Shown: positions 19,730 to 28,446 of the stretch, piece by piece
Layout: the number at the start of each line of letters is the position of its first letter
Position numbering within the stretch: position 1 is the first letter of the stretch
Assembly: GCA_000257205.1 (NCBI GenBank)
Contig: AEZC01000240.1
Span: 1-52,034, forward strand
DNA from: Vibrio ordalii ATCC 33509
GTDB lineage: Bacteria > Pseudomonadota > Gammaproteobacteria > Enterobacterales > Vibrionaceae
Direction: 5' to 3'
DNA length: 52,034 nt
The notes under the pieces: model-generated
Database searches by the model: none
Told to the model about the DNA's origin: nothing
Seen by the model: the letters and a program-made list of their open reading frames with translations, nothing else
Made by a program: the position numbers and the translations under genes

Positions 19730-20000
19730 CTCATTACCACTGGCGATTCATTTCGCCTATCTAGGGCTTTTGCTTAGCTTGGCAATGGCGTTTATCCGCT
19801 TAGTGCTAGGCCCATCGCTCGCCGATCGCGTGGTGGCTCTCGATTTAATTTCCTTTATCACCATAGGTTTTATTGTTGTTTACAGCTTAGACAGTGGTCA
19901 GCAGACACTATTGGATATTGCCTTAACCCTAGGCTTAGTGGCTTTCCTTGGCACCATAGCTTTTGCACGATTTATCGCTAAACGAAAAGGAGAACATTAA
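19722..20000 (+). CDS. mrpF: Mrp antiporter subunit F
   Basis: A 92-residue membrane protein with three helices and the MrpF motif FIRLVLGPSLADRVVALDLI. I place the start at GTG 19722 (VDNSLPLAIHF) because GGAGG lies seven bases before it. An upstream ATG at 19689 in the same frame lies inside mrpE and adds 11 residues unlike the family. The stop overlaps the mrpG start as TAATG. Confidence 0.92.
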   Translation: MDNSLPLAIHFAYLGLLLSLAMAFIRLVLGPSLADRVVALDLISFITIGFIVVYSLDSGQQTLLDIALTLGLVAFLGTIAFARFIAKRKGEH

Positions 20001-20311
20001 TGTCGATGTTAGCGGCTCTCTTACTGGTTCTCGGCACCTTGTTCACACTATTTGCGAGCCTAGGCATTTTGCGCATGCCCGATCTCTATACTCGCATGCA
20101 CGCTGCCACCAAAGCCGGTACAGCTGGCTTGTCTTTATTGCTCCTTGCTGTCGCACTCTGTATGCCTGAGACTGGCGTGATATCACGACTGGTCGGCATC
20201 ATGCTGTTTATTTTTCTGACCGCTCCCGTCGCGGCCCATTTACTCGGTAAAGTCACACTAGAAGCAGGCTATAGTATTTGGCGCAACCGAGGGAATGCTA
20301 AAAAGCAATAA
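20000..20311 (+). CDS. mrpG: Mrp antiporter subunit G
   Basis: A 103-residue membrane protein with three helices and the MrpG signature GILRMPDLYTRMHAATKAGT. Last gene of the mrpA(B)-C-D-E-F-G operon, ended by a strong terminator that overlaps its stop codon region. The complete complex exchanges internal Na+ (and possibly other monovalent cations) for H+, for salt, alkali or bile-salt tolerance; substrate range here is inferred from the group 2 family. Confidence 0.93.
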   Translation: MSMLAALLLVLGTLFTLFASLGILRMPDLYTRMHAATKAGTAGLSLLLLAVALCMPETGVISRLVGIMLFIFLTAPVAAHLLGKVTLEAGYSIWRNRGNAKKQ

Positions 20312-20334
20312 AGCCAGTCGTTTGACTGGCTTTG
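20310..20334. terminator. Bidirectional terminator between mrpG and the M66 protease gene
   Basis: AAAGCCAGTC, loop GTTT, GACTGGCTTT. Flanking A and T tracts let it work in both directions for the two convergent genes. Confidence 0.85.
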
Positions 20335-20348
20335 AGTTTGAGCGAGAT

Positions 20349-23300
20349 TTAAAACTGTCCGAGATATTCCCAATGTCCATTGGTTGGATTGGGATCGGTT
20401 GGGTAAGGGAAATAACCGTACTTAGTCACTTTCAAGCGGTAGTAGTGGTAGCCACCTCTAAACGCATATTGATAAATATCGTTCACGTTGCCACGCTGAC
20501 CATCACTGCCCCACACGCCCATCGCGTCTTGTTGATACCATTCCAATAGCATCCGTTCAAAGCTGGCCAGATCGCGATTCAACTCAGTAAGATACTCTTG
20601 AATAGAAGAGTCACTGCCTAGCCAAATCCAATCTTGGTTTGGCGCTCCGCGCGTTGGGAATGCCTCCCCTTCGCCCGGACGCTTTTGGATAAAGTAATGG
20701 TTTTCACCATCGATTTGCCCAACAAACACCGCATTTTGCTCATTATCCCAAGTGGTTGAGGTACGCTCATCCCATGTCAATAAGCGAGATACACCAAAGT
20801 AGCTTTGTACACGCGCTTCAATGCTCACACCAGCCGCTCTATTGAGCTTGATTGGGTTGAAAGCAAAGTTCACATAGCGATCTGCCGAACCTAGATATTT
20901 CCAACCTTGATTACTGGTTTGATCGGCCGGGAATGCGCCAGCTTCAAGCGTGCGCATCACAAAGTAGTCGCGCGTACCCGTTTCTGGATTCGGGTAAACA
21001 TACAACGCCCCCGCACGGCGCTCCGCTTTCGTCACACCATTGTTGAGCACACTTCGCCCATAGTGTTCAGCCACAAAGGCATCAAACTCAGCGATCGTCG
21101 CAAAATCCGTGTTCAGCAGAGTTTCATTCTGCGCGAAGGTTGGTGTCATATCGACCACTTGGCTGTAACCGTACTCTTGGCCAATGATGATTGGGCCTTT
21201 GAGCTTATCCAGCGGCGGGTTCTGATCTGGCGTGAAATGTGTCAGCGTTGAAGTGCCGTTAAGGTCACTACAGCTCAAACTCACTTGGGTAGGTACACCT
21301 TTTTCCATCGATAAGTTAACGTGGAACTTGTTACTTTCGGTCGATTTGTGACGATTGCCGTCCAGTGCGATATGGGTTGAGCCATTGCGATGTTCCACCA
21401 CTAACTCACAACGACGTTGAGAAGCTAAGGTTCTCGACAACACTTCGCTATTACGAATTTCATAGCTCCAAACACGGCCTTCAGCGTTATTTTTCACGCC
21501 TTCGACTTGCTCACAACGCCCATTGCGTACAAAACCTGCCCCGTCATGGCTACCATTATTGTGCGGCTTGTTTAATGTACACAGTTGCACTTCACCAATT
21601 TCAGCATTCGGGGTGTAGGTGACATTGCCTGCACCAAATTGCGAAAGTAATTCATACTGCCCTACCGGCGAATCGATCTGATAATCGTTATACCAGCGCA
21701 TATCTCGGCTACCTTCGCACACGTTACGTTGTGCATTTAAGCCGCCAACAAACGTCGCGCTTTGACCATTGGTATTGGTGTAATCAAAGCGGCAAATTGG
21801 CAGTTGTTGCCCATCAATCAATAACGTCTGCCATTGGTTGTATTGGATTTCGGCTTGAGTGAGATCCCCGGCCGCTTGCCAACCTTCTAGCTGATACTCA
21901 CCTTGCTCTGGCTGTGGCAGCTCAAACACGTTGCCATAATTTGAGTAAACCAGAGGATAGATTTGACTAGGATTCTCATTCTGCGGATCGTAAATACCCA
22001 ATAAGGTCACTACCGGCACACCCACTTGCTGCGGTTTGGGGGTATCCGTTTCGACTACTTTATAACGTTGCGTCGCCTGATCCCATTGCACATAGCCGCT
22101 TGGGCTGTTGCTATCAAGGTTAAAACCGTTGTTCATCCAACGCTGTGCTTTGCGCGACTGAGCCGGATGCTCCAAGGTAAAGCGGCTGATGGTGCCCACG
22201 TACTCTTGTTCACCGCCATTTTGCGCATCACGCAGGAAACGGAAAGCATCTTTAAACGGCGGTACAATATCGTCACCTTGCTGTTGGGTGTAGACATCGC
22301 CTTTCCAGTGCAGGTTACCAATAAAGCGTTGGTGGAACGCATCCCAACCCCAACCGGACTCCATATCGTGAATCGAGGCCATGTACGGCCAGTGACCTAA
22401 ACCATAGTTATGCCCAAGCTCATGAGACCACTCGTTACCGGTCGTCGCTTCCAGTGTCACGATGCCGCCGCCACCACTGCCGCCATGAACCACAACTTGA
22501 GCTAAATCTGTACCTTCTTTGGTATACACCCCGACGTTGGTGTGTGCGGTAATGTGGTTGTAGCGGCGGTTGTATTGCTGCGAATAACCCGCACTACTCA
22601 CAATGCCGACGTTGGCGTTGTTGACACCTGTAGAGACCAACGCTTTACCGATCGCTTCACGCATATCGCCGCTGTGCCAACCACCCGTGCTCGCGCTCTT
22701 ATCGGTGTACACCACACCATTTGGCATAGTGACAACAGGAAAATAGGCAGGAGTGTAGTCAGCCATCACCAATTTAGACGCGGGTATTTTTTGGAAATAA
22801 TCCGCGGCCAAAGTTGGAAGATTTTGAATCATCGTATTGCGGTTACGCGGTTGAGTCAGCATGCCCATGTCGATATTTTGAATCACCAACTCAGGCGCAC
22901 CACCAAACTGGATGTCTCCTTGGCTGAGCACACCTTCACGGCCTAAGTTGTCGGTCAAGCGCAGTGATAGACCCGGCTTCATCCAATCCCATTGCAGGGG
23001 CAGCGACCATGCATGATGCGAAAACACCACTTTCATGCGGCCATTCTCTGGCTGATCCGACGCGGCCAAAGCACTGGGCGGCAGCATCAGGGTGGTTTGC
23101 ACTACTTCGCCATCAAGGAACACTTCGGCGCGCACTTGGTTAATCTCCCCACCTTGCTGCGGCGTAAACAGCAGTAAAGCTTCACGGTTCATGATCGCAT
23201 CGAGATGGCCTTGTCCAGTCAGCTCATTGCCATTGGGCGCAACCGAAGTATGGGTTTGCGTGATGCTCAACCCGCCTTCTAAACTGCCTTGCAAATGGTT

Positions 23301-24092
23301 CGGGGTTGGGATCTCATCAGCAAAGCCAACACGAGCTTCCTGAGTCGTGAAGCGCACCACTTTCGGCTCGGCGCAATCGACCTGATTGCAGGAACTGAGG
23401 GCAATTTCATACTGGGTTTCTGGCTTAAGGTCACCGATAAAAAAGCCCGCAGAAACCGAATCATAGCGGCGAACATCCTTCGCATCACTCAAATTGGTTA
23501 AGGTGAGCTGAGTCTTATCGGCTTCATTTTGCCCAAGCCAGTCAAACGACACACCGACATCAGACAAACTCGAAACGGTTAACGAGGTAATCTCTGGCTT
23601 CACTAACGCACCACAATCCGAGGTTTCGGTACGATAGATGACATCACGTTGCCAAATGTAGCTACCATCGGCGCGCTTAGACCCGTGTGCCGCAGGAATG
23701 TATTCGACAAAACAGCCTTGATCGTCCGGTTGGTAAACACCAAATTCGCGGCTCATCAGATAAAAACCGCCGTCATACATCATGAATTCCCAACTCTGAT
23801 CGACAAAGTCAATCACGTTGCGATAAGGCGTATCATCGCCGCCTTGATAAGGCAAAAAAGGGAACTGCAGATCATTTTTGTAGCTCAGGCGATAGTCCGT
23901 CCCTTTGTAACTGATCCAGCGTTCGCCACTACGCTCAAACACCCCTTCTCCGCGTTCGGCCATCGCTTTAATCGATTCTAGCCGCTCAACGGTTTTTTCG
24001 CCGATCTGCACCAGAGTGAGCTCATGTTGCGCCCACGCCGATGTGCTTGCCAATAGCCCAGTTATCAGAAGCGTTAATGGTTTCTTGTCCAT
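20349..24092 (-). CDS. Secreted M66 (StcE/TagA-like) zinc metalloprotease
   Basis: Very large extracellular protease, 1,247 residues from the chosen start. The signal peptide DKKPLTLLITGLLASTSAWA at the N-terminus argues for ATG 24092 rather than the longer frame from 24269. A fibronectin III-like domain is at about 165-252. The catalytic domain has HELGHNYGLGH at 557-567, the HExxHxxGxxH zinc motif of M66 (StcE, V. cholerae TagA), and the downstream GWGWD typical of the family. The C-terminus has three related modules of about 75 residues, each ending W-x-YLG or W-x-WLG. StcE and TagA cleave mucin-type glycoproteins and are type II-secreted; here that is inferred. I recall a larger TagA-related protein beside mrp genes in V. 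cholerae. Confidence 0.88.
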   Translation of the reverse strand: MDKKPLTLLITGLLASTSAWAQHELTLVQIGEKTVERLESIKAMAERGEGVFERSGERWISYKGTDYRLSYKNDLQFPFLPYQGGDDTPYRNVIDFVDQSWEFMMYDGGFYLMSREFGVYQPDDQGCFVEYIPAAHGSKRADGSYIWQRDVIYRTETSDCGALVKPEITSLTVSSLSDVGVSFDWLGQNEADKTQLTLTNLSDAKDVRRYDSVSAGFFIGDLKPETQYEIALSSCNQVDCAEPKVVRFTTQEARVGFADEIPTPNHLQGSLEGGLSITQTHTSVAPNGNELTGQGHLDAIMNREALLLFTPQQGGEINQVRAEVFLDGEVVQTTLMLPPSALAASDQPENGRMKVVFSHHAWSLPLQWDWMKPGLSLRLTDNLGREGVLSQGDIQFGGAPELVIQNIDMGMLTQPRNRNTMIQNLPTLAADYFQKIPASKLVMADYTPAYFPVVTMPNGVVYTDKSASTGGWHSGDMREAIGKALVSTGVNNANVGIVSSAGYSQQYNRRYNHITAHTNVGVYTKEGTDLAQVVVHGGSGGGGIVTLEATTGNEWSHELGHNYGLGHWPYMASIHDMESGWGWDAFHQRFIGNLHWKGDVYTQQQGDDIVPPFKDAFRFLRDAQNGGEQEYVGTISRFTLEHPAQSRKAQRWMNNGFNLDSNSPSGYVQWDQATQRYKVVETDTPKPQQVGVPVVTLLGIYDPQNENPSQIYPLVYSNYGNVFELPQPEQGEYQLEGWQAAGDLTQAEIQYNQWQTLLIDGQQLPICRFDYTNTNGQSATFVGGLNAQRNVCEGSRDMRWYNDYQIDSPVGQYELLSQFGAGNVTYTPNAEIGEVQLCTLNKPHNNGSHDGAGFVRNGRCEQVEGVKNNAEGRVWSYEIRNSEVLSRTLASQRRCELVVEHRNGSTHIALDGNRHKSTESNKFHVNLSMEKGVPTQVSLSCSDLNGTSTLTHFTPDQNPPLDKLKGPIIIGQEYGYSQVVDMTPTFAQNETLLNTDFATIAEFDAFVAEHYGRSVLNNGVTKAERRAGALYVYPNPETGTRDYFVMRTLEAGAFPADQTSNQGWKYLGSADRYVNFAFNPIKLNRAAGVSIEARVQSYFGVSRLLTWDERTSTTWDNEQNAVFVGQIDGENHYFIQKRPGEGEAFPTRGAPNQDWIWLGSDSSIQEYLTELNRDLASFERMLLEWYQQDAMGVWGSDGQRGNVNDIYQYAFRGGYHYYRLKVTKYGYFPYPTDPNPTNGHWEYLGQF

Positions 24093-24709
24093 GGTTAGAT
24101 TTCTCATTTTAGTTACCATTCTGGTTATAGTGATGCGGCCTGAATTTCGGCCGCAGTAACCCTCGGAATCTAGCGAATTCATATCGCAATAGGCTCCGGA
24201 CATAGACAACCGGGTTACAGAGTTATTATTAGTTACCGAATGGCATATCAGTAGTCTCACTGCATCCACAAAGAGATAAGGGTTCCAACTCTATGAAGAT
24301 AGCTTCTTGACAATGCGAGCCATAGCCCAAAAAAATGCAAACAATCACACATAAAATCAGTGAATAATCACATTAAAATCAATTAAAGATAATGATATAT
24401 AAGTATTTTTTGTTGTTGAGGACAAAGAAATCACCCACACTCATTGATGGGCATTGAGAAAGTTAAGTGAGCGATTTTTTCACACAGATATTCGCTGATT
24501 AGCATCGCGGAAGTCACCGCGAGATAAGCCGCATAACACACATGTAAGCTGCGGGGGGCTTTTTTCTTGAATAACCCACTAAACGTGAGATCTTCGGCAT
24601 AAATATTGAAATAGCAAATACATAACAAATTAAAATGCGATATAGGTTTAATTTATTGACTGAGCAAATGGTTATCTTAGTTGCGATTTAACCATCCAAT
24701 GAGAAAATT
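24093..24709. other. 617-base intergenic region between two secreted-enzyme genes
   Basis: Divergent upstream region shared by the M66 protease (minus) and the endonuclease (plus), so it should hold both promoters. A hairpin, GCGGCC-N8-GGCCGC at 24135-24154, lies in the protease leader. A second, TCGCGG-N6-CCGCGA, is at 24505-24522. The stretch 24300-24430 is strongly AT-rich. A 65-codon minus-strand open frame at 24431-24628 has no recognisable family or good ribosome binding site, and I do not call it a gene. Confidence 0.6.
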
Positions 24710-25909
24710 ATGACAACGAAAATTTCATACCTTACCCTACTGGCACTGCTTTGCTCTCCCCTTACCAGTGCGCAGACAGAAAATAGTAACGCTGAACAAC
24801 CATCAAGCCATGTGACATGTCGCGCTCACAACCTGACTCTGAATTTAACCACCGATCAATACGCTTCTGAAACAAGTTGGGAAATAAAAAACAGCCTCTC
24901 ACAGGTTATTTATGCGGGTAATAATTACTCAGACTCCACATCTTATAGCCAAGAAATATGCTTATCGGATGGTGAATATCAATTCACCATCCGTGACAGT
25001 TATGGTGATGTTATTTGCTGTGGCTCTGGCAATGGTCTTTATTCCTTAGCCAAAGGCTCGGAAATACTGGCCTCTGGTGGAGAATTTCAATACAGCCAAT
25101 CAAGCAGCTTATTACTTGGTGAATCAACATCACCTGCTAACCATGACTATTATCAAGCCGCGATAGGAAAAACAGGTTTTGAACTAAAAACGGCCTTATA
25201 CAACATCATAAAGAATCATAATAGCCGCGGTTATTCCGCAATTTGGACACTATTACAAAATACAGACATAGATAACTACTACGAGAATGACGGTTCAGTG
25301 TTAGATATCTATTCTGAGAAACCTGACAGCAACGACAGTGTTAGTTTTACTAAAGTCAGCGATCAGTGTGGTCAGTATCGACGAGAAGGCGATTGTTACA
25401 ATAGAGAACACTCATTTCCTAAAAGCTGGTTTGGGGGCAGCGTTGAGCCAATGAATTCCGACGGTCACCACTTGTTTGCCACAGATGGCTTTGTCAATGC
25501 AAAACGCAGTAACTGGCCATTTGGCGAGGTTGGTCATATCACTTATACCTCAAGCAATGGTTCAAAACTTGGCAGTGCAAGCAATACGCTAGGTTATAAT
25601 GGCACCGTATTTGAGCCTATTGATGAATTTAAAGGCGATCTAGCGCGCGCCTATTTTTACATGGCAACCCGCTACGAGAACCGTATCGGCAGCTGGCAAG
25701 GAAATACTGATAACGCTGATGCCATACTTGATGGTACTAGCACCGTGGTTTTTGAAGCTTGGGCTCTGGCTATGCTAAAGCGTTGGCACCAAGAAGATCC
25801 AGTGAGTGCTAAAGAACGTCAGCGTAATGATGCCGTTTATCAATTTCAAGGTAACCGAAATCCCTATATCGATCATCCTGAATATGTAAGCCAAATTTGG
25901 GGTCATTAA
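24710..25909 (+). CDS. Secreted endonuclease I family nuclease with N-terminal extra domain
   Basis: A 399-residue exported nuclease. Signal peptide about 1-22 (cleavage near TSAQ). Residues about 37-137 form a beta-rich, Cys-containing domain with the pattern LSDGEYQFTIRDSYGDVICC and GSGNGLYSLAKGSEILASGG, a module I know from secreted bacterial proteases. Residues about 145-399 are the endonuclease I (EndA/Dns) domain with NREHSFPKSWFGG at 231-243 (the His-Ser catalytic region) and DGHHLFATD at 251-259. Ordinary Dns/EndA is about 230 residues without this N-terminal part. It probably degrades extracellular DNA for nutrients or biofilm turnover. It is divergent from the M66 protease and is probably another type II secretion substrate (inference). 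Confidence 0.88.
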   Translation: MTTKISYLTLLALLCSPLTSAQTENSNAEQPSSHVTCRAHNLTLNLTTDQYASETSWEIKNSLSQVIYAGNNYSDSTSYSQEICLSDGEYQFTIRDSYGDVICCGSGNGLYSLAKGSEILASGGEFQYSQSSSLLLGESTSPANHDYYQAAIGKTGFELKTALYNIIKNHNSRGYSAIWTLLQNTDIDNYYENDGSVLDIYSEKPDSNDSVSFTKVSDQCGQYRREGDCYNREHSFPKSWFGGSVEPMNSDGHHLFATDGFVNAKRSNWPFGEVGHITYTSSNGSKLGSASNTLGYNGTVFEPIDEFKGDLARAYFYMATRYENRIGSWQGNTDNADAILDGTSTVVFEAWALAMLKRWHQEDPVSAKERQRNDAVYQFQGNRNPYIDHPEYVSQIWGH

Positions 25910-25923
25910 TGTATTTATGATGG

Positions 25924-25964
25924 ACAAGTAGATAGGCGCGATAATGACCTATCTACTTGTTGTT
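25924..25964. terminator. Bidirectional terminator between endonuclease and queD
   Basis: A 13-base perfect stem (ACAAGTAGATAGG and its complement) with an 11-base loop and a following T-rich tract, between two convergent genes. Confidence 0.8.
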
Positions 25965-25992
25965 TAGTCTGTTGTTCTGAATTATGTGGGTA

Positions 25993-26352
25993 TTAGCCTT
26001 TATAAATACAACCCGCTGTGCAGGTTTCTTTAATCTCAACTTTGCTGAGCAGCGGTAAGCTTGGCTTTAATTGTTGCCAAATCCATTTCGCAAGCACTTC
26101 ACTGGTTGGGTTCTCTAACCCTTCAATATCATTCAAGTAATAGTGATCTAAACGATCATAAATAGGTTTAAATATCGCTTTAATTTCAGAAAAATCAATC
26201 ACCCAGCCAGTATGAGGGTCAACCTCACCTTCGACATACAGACGAACTAAAAAAGAGTGCCCATGTAAACGGCCGCACTTATGCCCTGCAGGTACATGGG
26301 GTAAACGATGCGCGGCTTCAAACATAAACTCTTTGTATAATTCTGTTTTCAT
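25993..26352 (-). CDS. queD: 6-carboxy-5,6,7,8-tetrahydropterin synthase QueD
   Basis: Second step of queuosine/7-deazaguanine synthesis: converts dihydroneopterin triphosphate to 6-carboxytetrahydropterin. About 119 residues from ATG 26352 (MKTELYKEF); an in-frame ATG at 26364 would add four residues. Zinc-binding histidines are in AAHRLP and CGRLHGHSF (the Cys is catalytic). Other active-site parts are [33 protein letters not shown] and [12 protein letters not shown]. It is very close to E. coli QueD. It is cytoplasmic and monocistronic here. No preQ1 riboswitch was recognised upstream. Confidence 0.95.
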   Translation of the reverse strand: MKTELYKEFMFEAAHRLPHVPAGHKCGRLHGHSFLVRLYVEGEVDPHTGWVIDFSEIKAIFKPIYDRLDHYYLNDIEGLENPTSEVLAKWIWQQLKPSLPLLSKVEIKETCTAGCIYKG

Positions 26353-26658
26353 CTTGGTTCTCAAGCTTTTAAAAGAGAGGCAATACTAAGGAATATAGAC
26401 GTACGAGACAAGTTCCTAGACAGCTTTGTTTGCATGGCAAGGCAGATAAAATCATTCGATTGCGCACAATAACACCTCTTCATAACTCAAGCCTTTCAGG
26501 CAATATGTTAAGCTACGATATGCAACCAAAATGTGCCACATCACATTTGTTAAACCTATAATATGTATAGAGTCACACTCCAACGACTACAACTTTTGCA
26601 CTAGTGCATATTAACGCTATATTTACATAGTCATCCTCTCAATAATAATAAAATCATC

Positions 26659-28292
26659 ATGAACTCAACAATTACGTCTAAATTGCTACTTACGCTCATC
26701 ACAGTTTTTGCTTTTGTATTAACGGTGTCAACGAGCTATCAATATATACAACAGCGTGACCTTCTCAATTCGGTGTTGAGTGAGCAGTTACACGATAAAG
26801 CGAGTAACTACTTTGATAGCCTCAATATGATGATGTTGACTGGTACCATGGCTCAGAAAGAGACCTTACGCCAGAAAGCACTCGCACAAGATGGCATCGA
26901 ACAAGTACGCGTTTTAAGGTCAGAAACCGTCAGTAAATTTTATGGTCCTGGAAAAGAAAATCAAAAGCCACAATAGACGAGATAGATAAACGCGCACTGG
27001 CCGGGGAAACCGTTATCGAGCCGTTCAATGCGGTATGGGGAAAAGGATTGGTCGTCGCCTTACCGATGAAATCAAGCCTAGATTACCGAGGCACAAACTG
27101 CGTATCTTGTCATATGGCGGAAGAAGGAACCGTTTTAGGAGCCATTCGCCTTGAATATAACTTAAGCCATGTAAACCAAATGATCAGCACCCATACTGTC
27201 ATTGCCGTTATTATCATGGCTTCCATTGCCTTTATCGGATTTATGATCACGCTTTTTTTGATCCGCAAGATGATTGTTCGCCCCATCCAACATACGTCTC
27301 GATTCATGTGTGACATCAGTAAGAGTAAGGATTTATCAAAATGACTTATCAGCACCAAAAAAGATGAACTCGGACAACTCGCGGTCTCCATCAACTCCTT
27401 GATGGACACGGTTTCGGACAGTTTGGTAAAAGTGCAAGAGACATCTCATTCGCTTGCCGATTCAGCAAACCAATTAACCGACGTAGCACAAACAACTAAC
27501 CAAGCGGCAAAAAATCAGCAGCGTGAAACCTCTGACGTCCAACTCAATATTGAAGAGATGCAATCTCAGCAACAGACGGTTAATCAAGCCACTGTTGATG
27601 CATCGAAGCTTATTAAACATACCGCCACCGTTGCTCAACAAAGCGCACAGCAAGCGCATACAGCTAGCGAAGACATCAAAGGTTTAGTGAGTGATATCGA
27701 ATCCGTGAAAGATAAGATCTCTGAGCTTAATAACCAAACCGGACTAGTTTCTTCTATCCTTGAAACGATTAAAAGTATCGCCGAACAAACTAATTTGCTG
27801 GCCTTGAACGCGGCAATTGAAGCGGCGCGAGCGGGTGAACAAGGGAGAGGTTTCGCGGTAGTAGCCGATGAAGTGCGAAAACTCGCCTCACGAACGGCAG
27901 AAGCGACTGGAAACATTGAGAAAATCATCGCTCAATTTCAGCGAGATAGTGCGACATCACTCGCCTCGGTTGATTTGGTCTGTTCACATGCACATCAACG
28001 TTCAAATGAAGTCGAAGTGCTATCTTCCGCAATGAATAATGCCGTACAAGAGATGCAGCAGGTGCTTGATCATGCAAACAATATTCAAGAGCAGACACGA
28101 ACGACCACACAAGTCAGCCAAGAAATTCAAGGAAAAATCGAAGTTATCACTCGACATGCTGATGATACGTCTCAATCGGCAACGCAAACTCGAGAAATCA
28201 GCGTCAATTTAAAACAGCTATCGCAGCGCTTAGAAACATTGATGAATCAATTTACGCTTTCTGCTAAGAATTCGGCCACGAATCGACAATAA
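26659..28292 (+). pseudogene. Chemoreceptor with periplasmic c-type haem motif, doubly broken
   Basis: Methyl-accepting chemotaxis protein of about 544 codons carrying two lesions. An N-terminal membrane helix (about 8-28) is followed by a periplasmic domain of about 150 residues containing NCVSCHM, a CxxCH haem-c attachment motif. A second helix (TVIAVIIMASIAFIGFMITL), a HAMP region and the signalling hairpin ([20 protein letters not shown]) follow. Lesion 1: a frameshift at the A4 run 26963-26966; five A would restore NQKATIDEIDKRALAG. Lesion 2: an in-frame TGA at 27342-27344, probably CGA originally, in [18 protein letters not shown]. Such CxxCH receptor domains may sense redox state or gases; that is inference. 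Two independent lesions argue for true inactivation. Confidence 0.87.
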
Positions 28293-28349
28293 AGGTTGAT
28301 GCGAACGAATTGACAGGTAATATGTGCCATTGAATTAAAAAGTAATAAG

Positions 28350-28415
28350 CAACCCAATGTTTTGCTTGTTTTTTGTCCACTTTATATAGTGACAATACCT
28401 TTGAATATTGGGTTG
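28350..28415 (+). repeat. Inverted repeat in the asnS leader
   Basis: CAACCCAAT at 28350-28358 and its exact complement at 28407-28415 enclose the likely asnS promoter or leader, ending about 30 bases before the start codon. It could be an operator pair or a leader RNA stem; nothing further is visible. Confidence 0.4.
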
Positions 28416-28446
28416 AATTTTTACCTCAATGGAGACTATATCAAAC

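Noticed and set aside
22026..22400. Plus-strand open frames inside the M66 protease gene
   Set aside because: Antisense shadows of a long, clearly coding frame; no family resemblance.
24093..24269. N-terminal extension of the M66 protease frame by 59 codons
   Set aside because: A clear signal peptide begins at ATG 24092; the upstream codons look non-coding and overlap a hairpin.
24431..24628. 65-codon minus-strand open frame between the protease and nuclease genes
   Set aside because: No family resemblance, no convincing ribosome binding site, and odd composition; treated as intergenic.
14735..25909. Prophage or integrative element boundaries around the mrp/protease block
   Set aside because: No integrase, transposase, tRNA junction or direct repeats visible; only gene-order and composition hints remain.
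26530..26546. TGTG...TCACA element upstream of the haem-motif MCP as a CRP site
   Set aside because: Half-sites are two bases too close for a CRP palindrome.
26365..26640. preQ1 riboswitch in the queD leader
   Set aside because: No recognisable preQ1 aptamer pattern in the upstream sequence on the minus strand.
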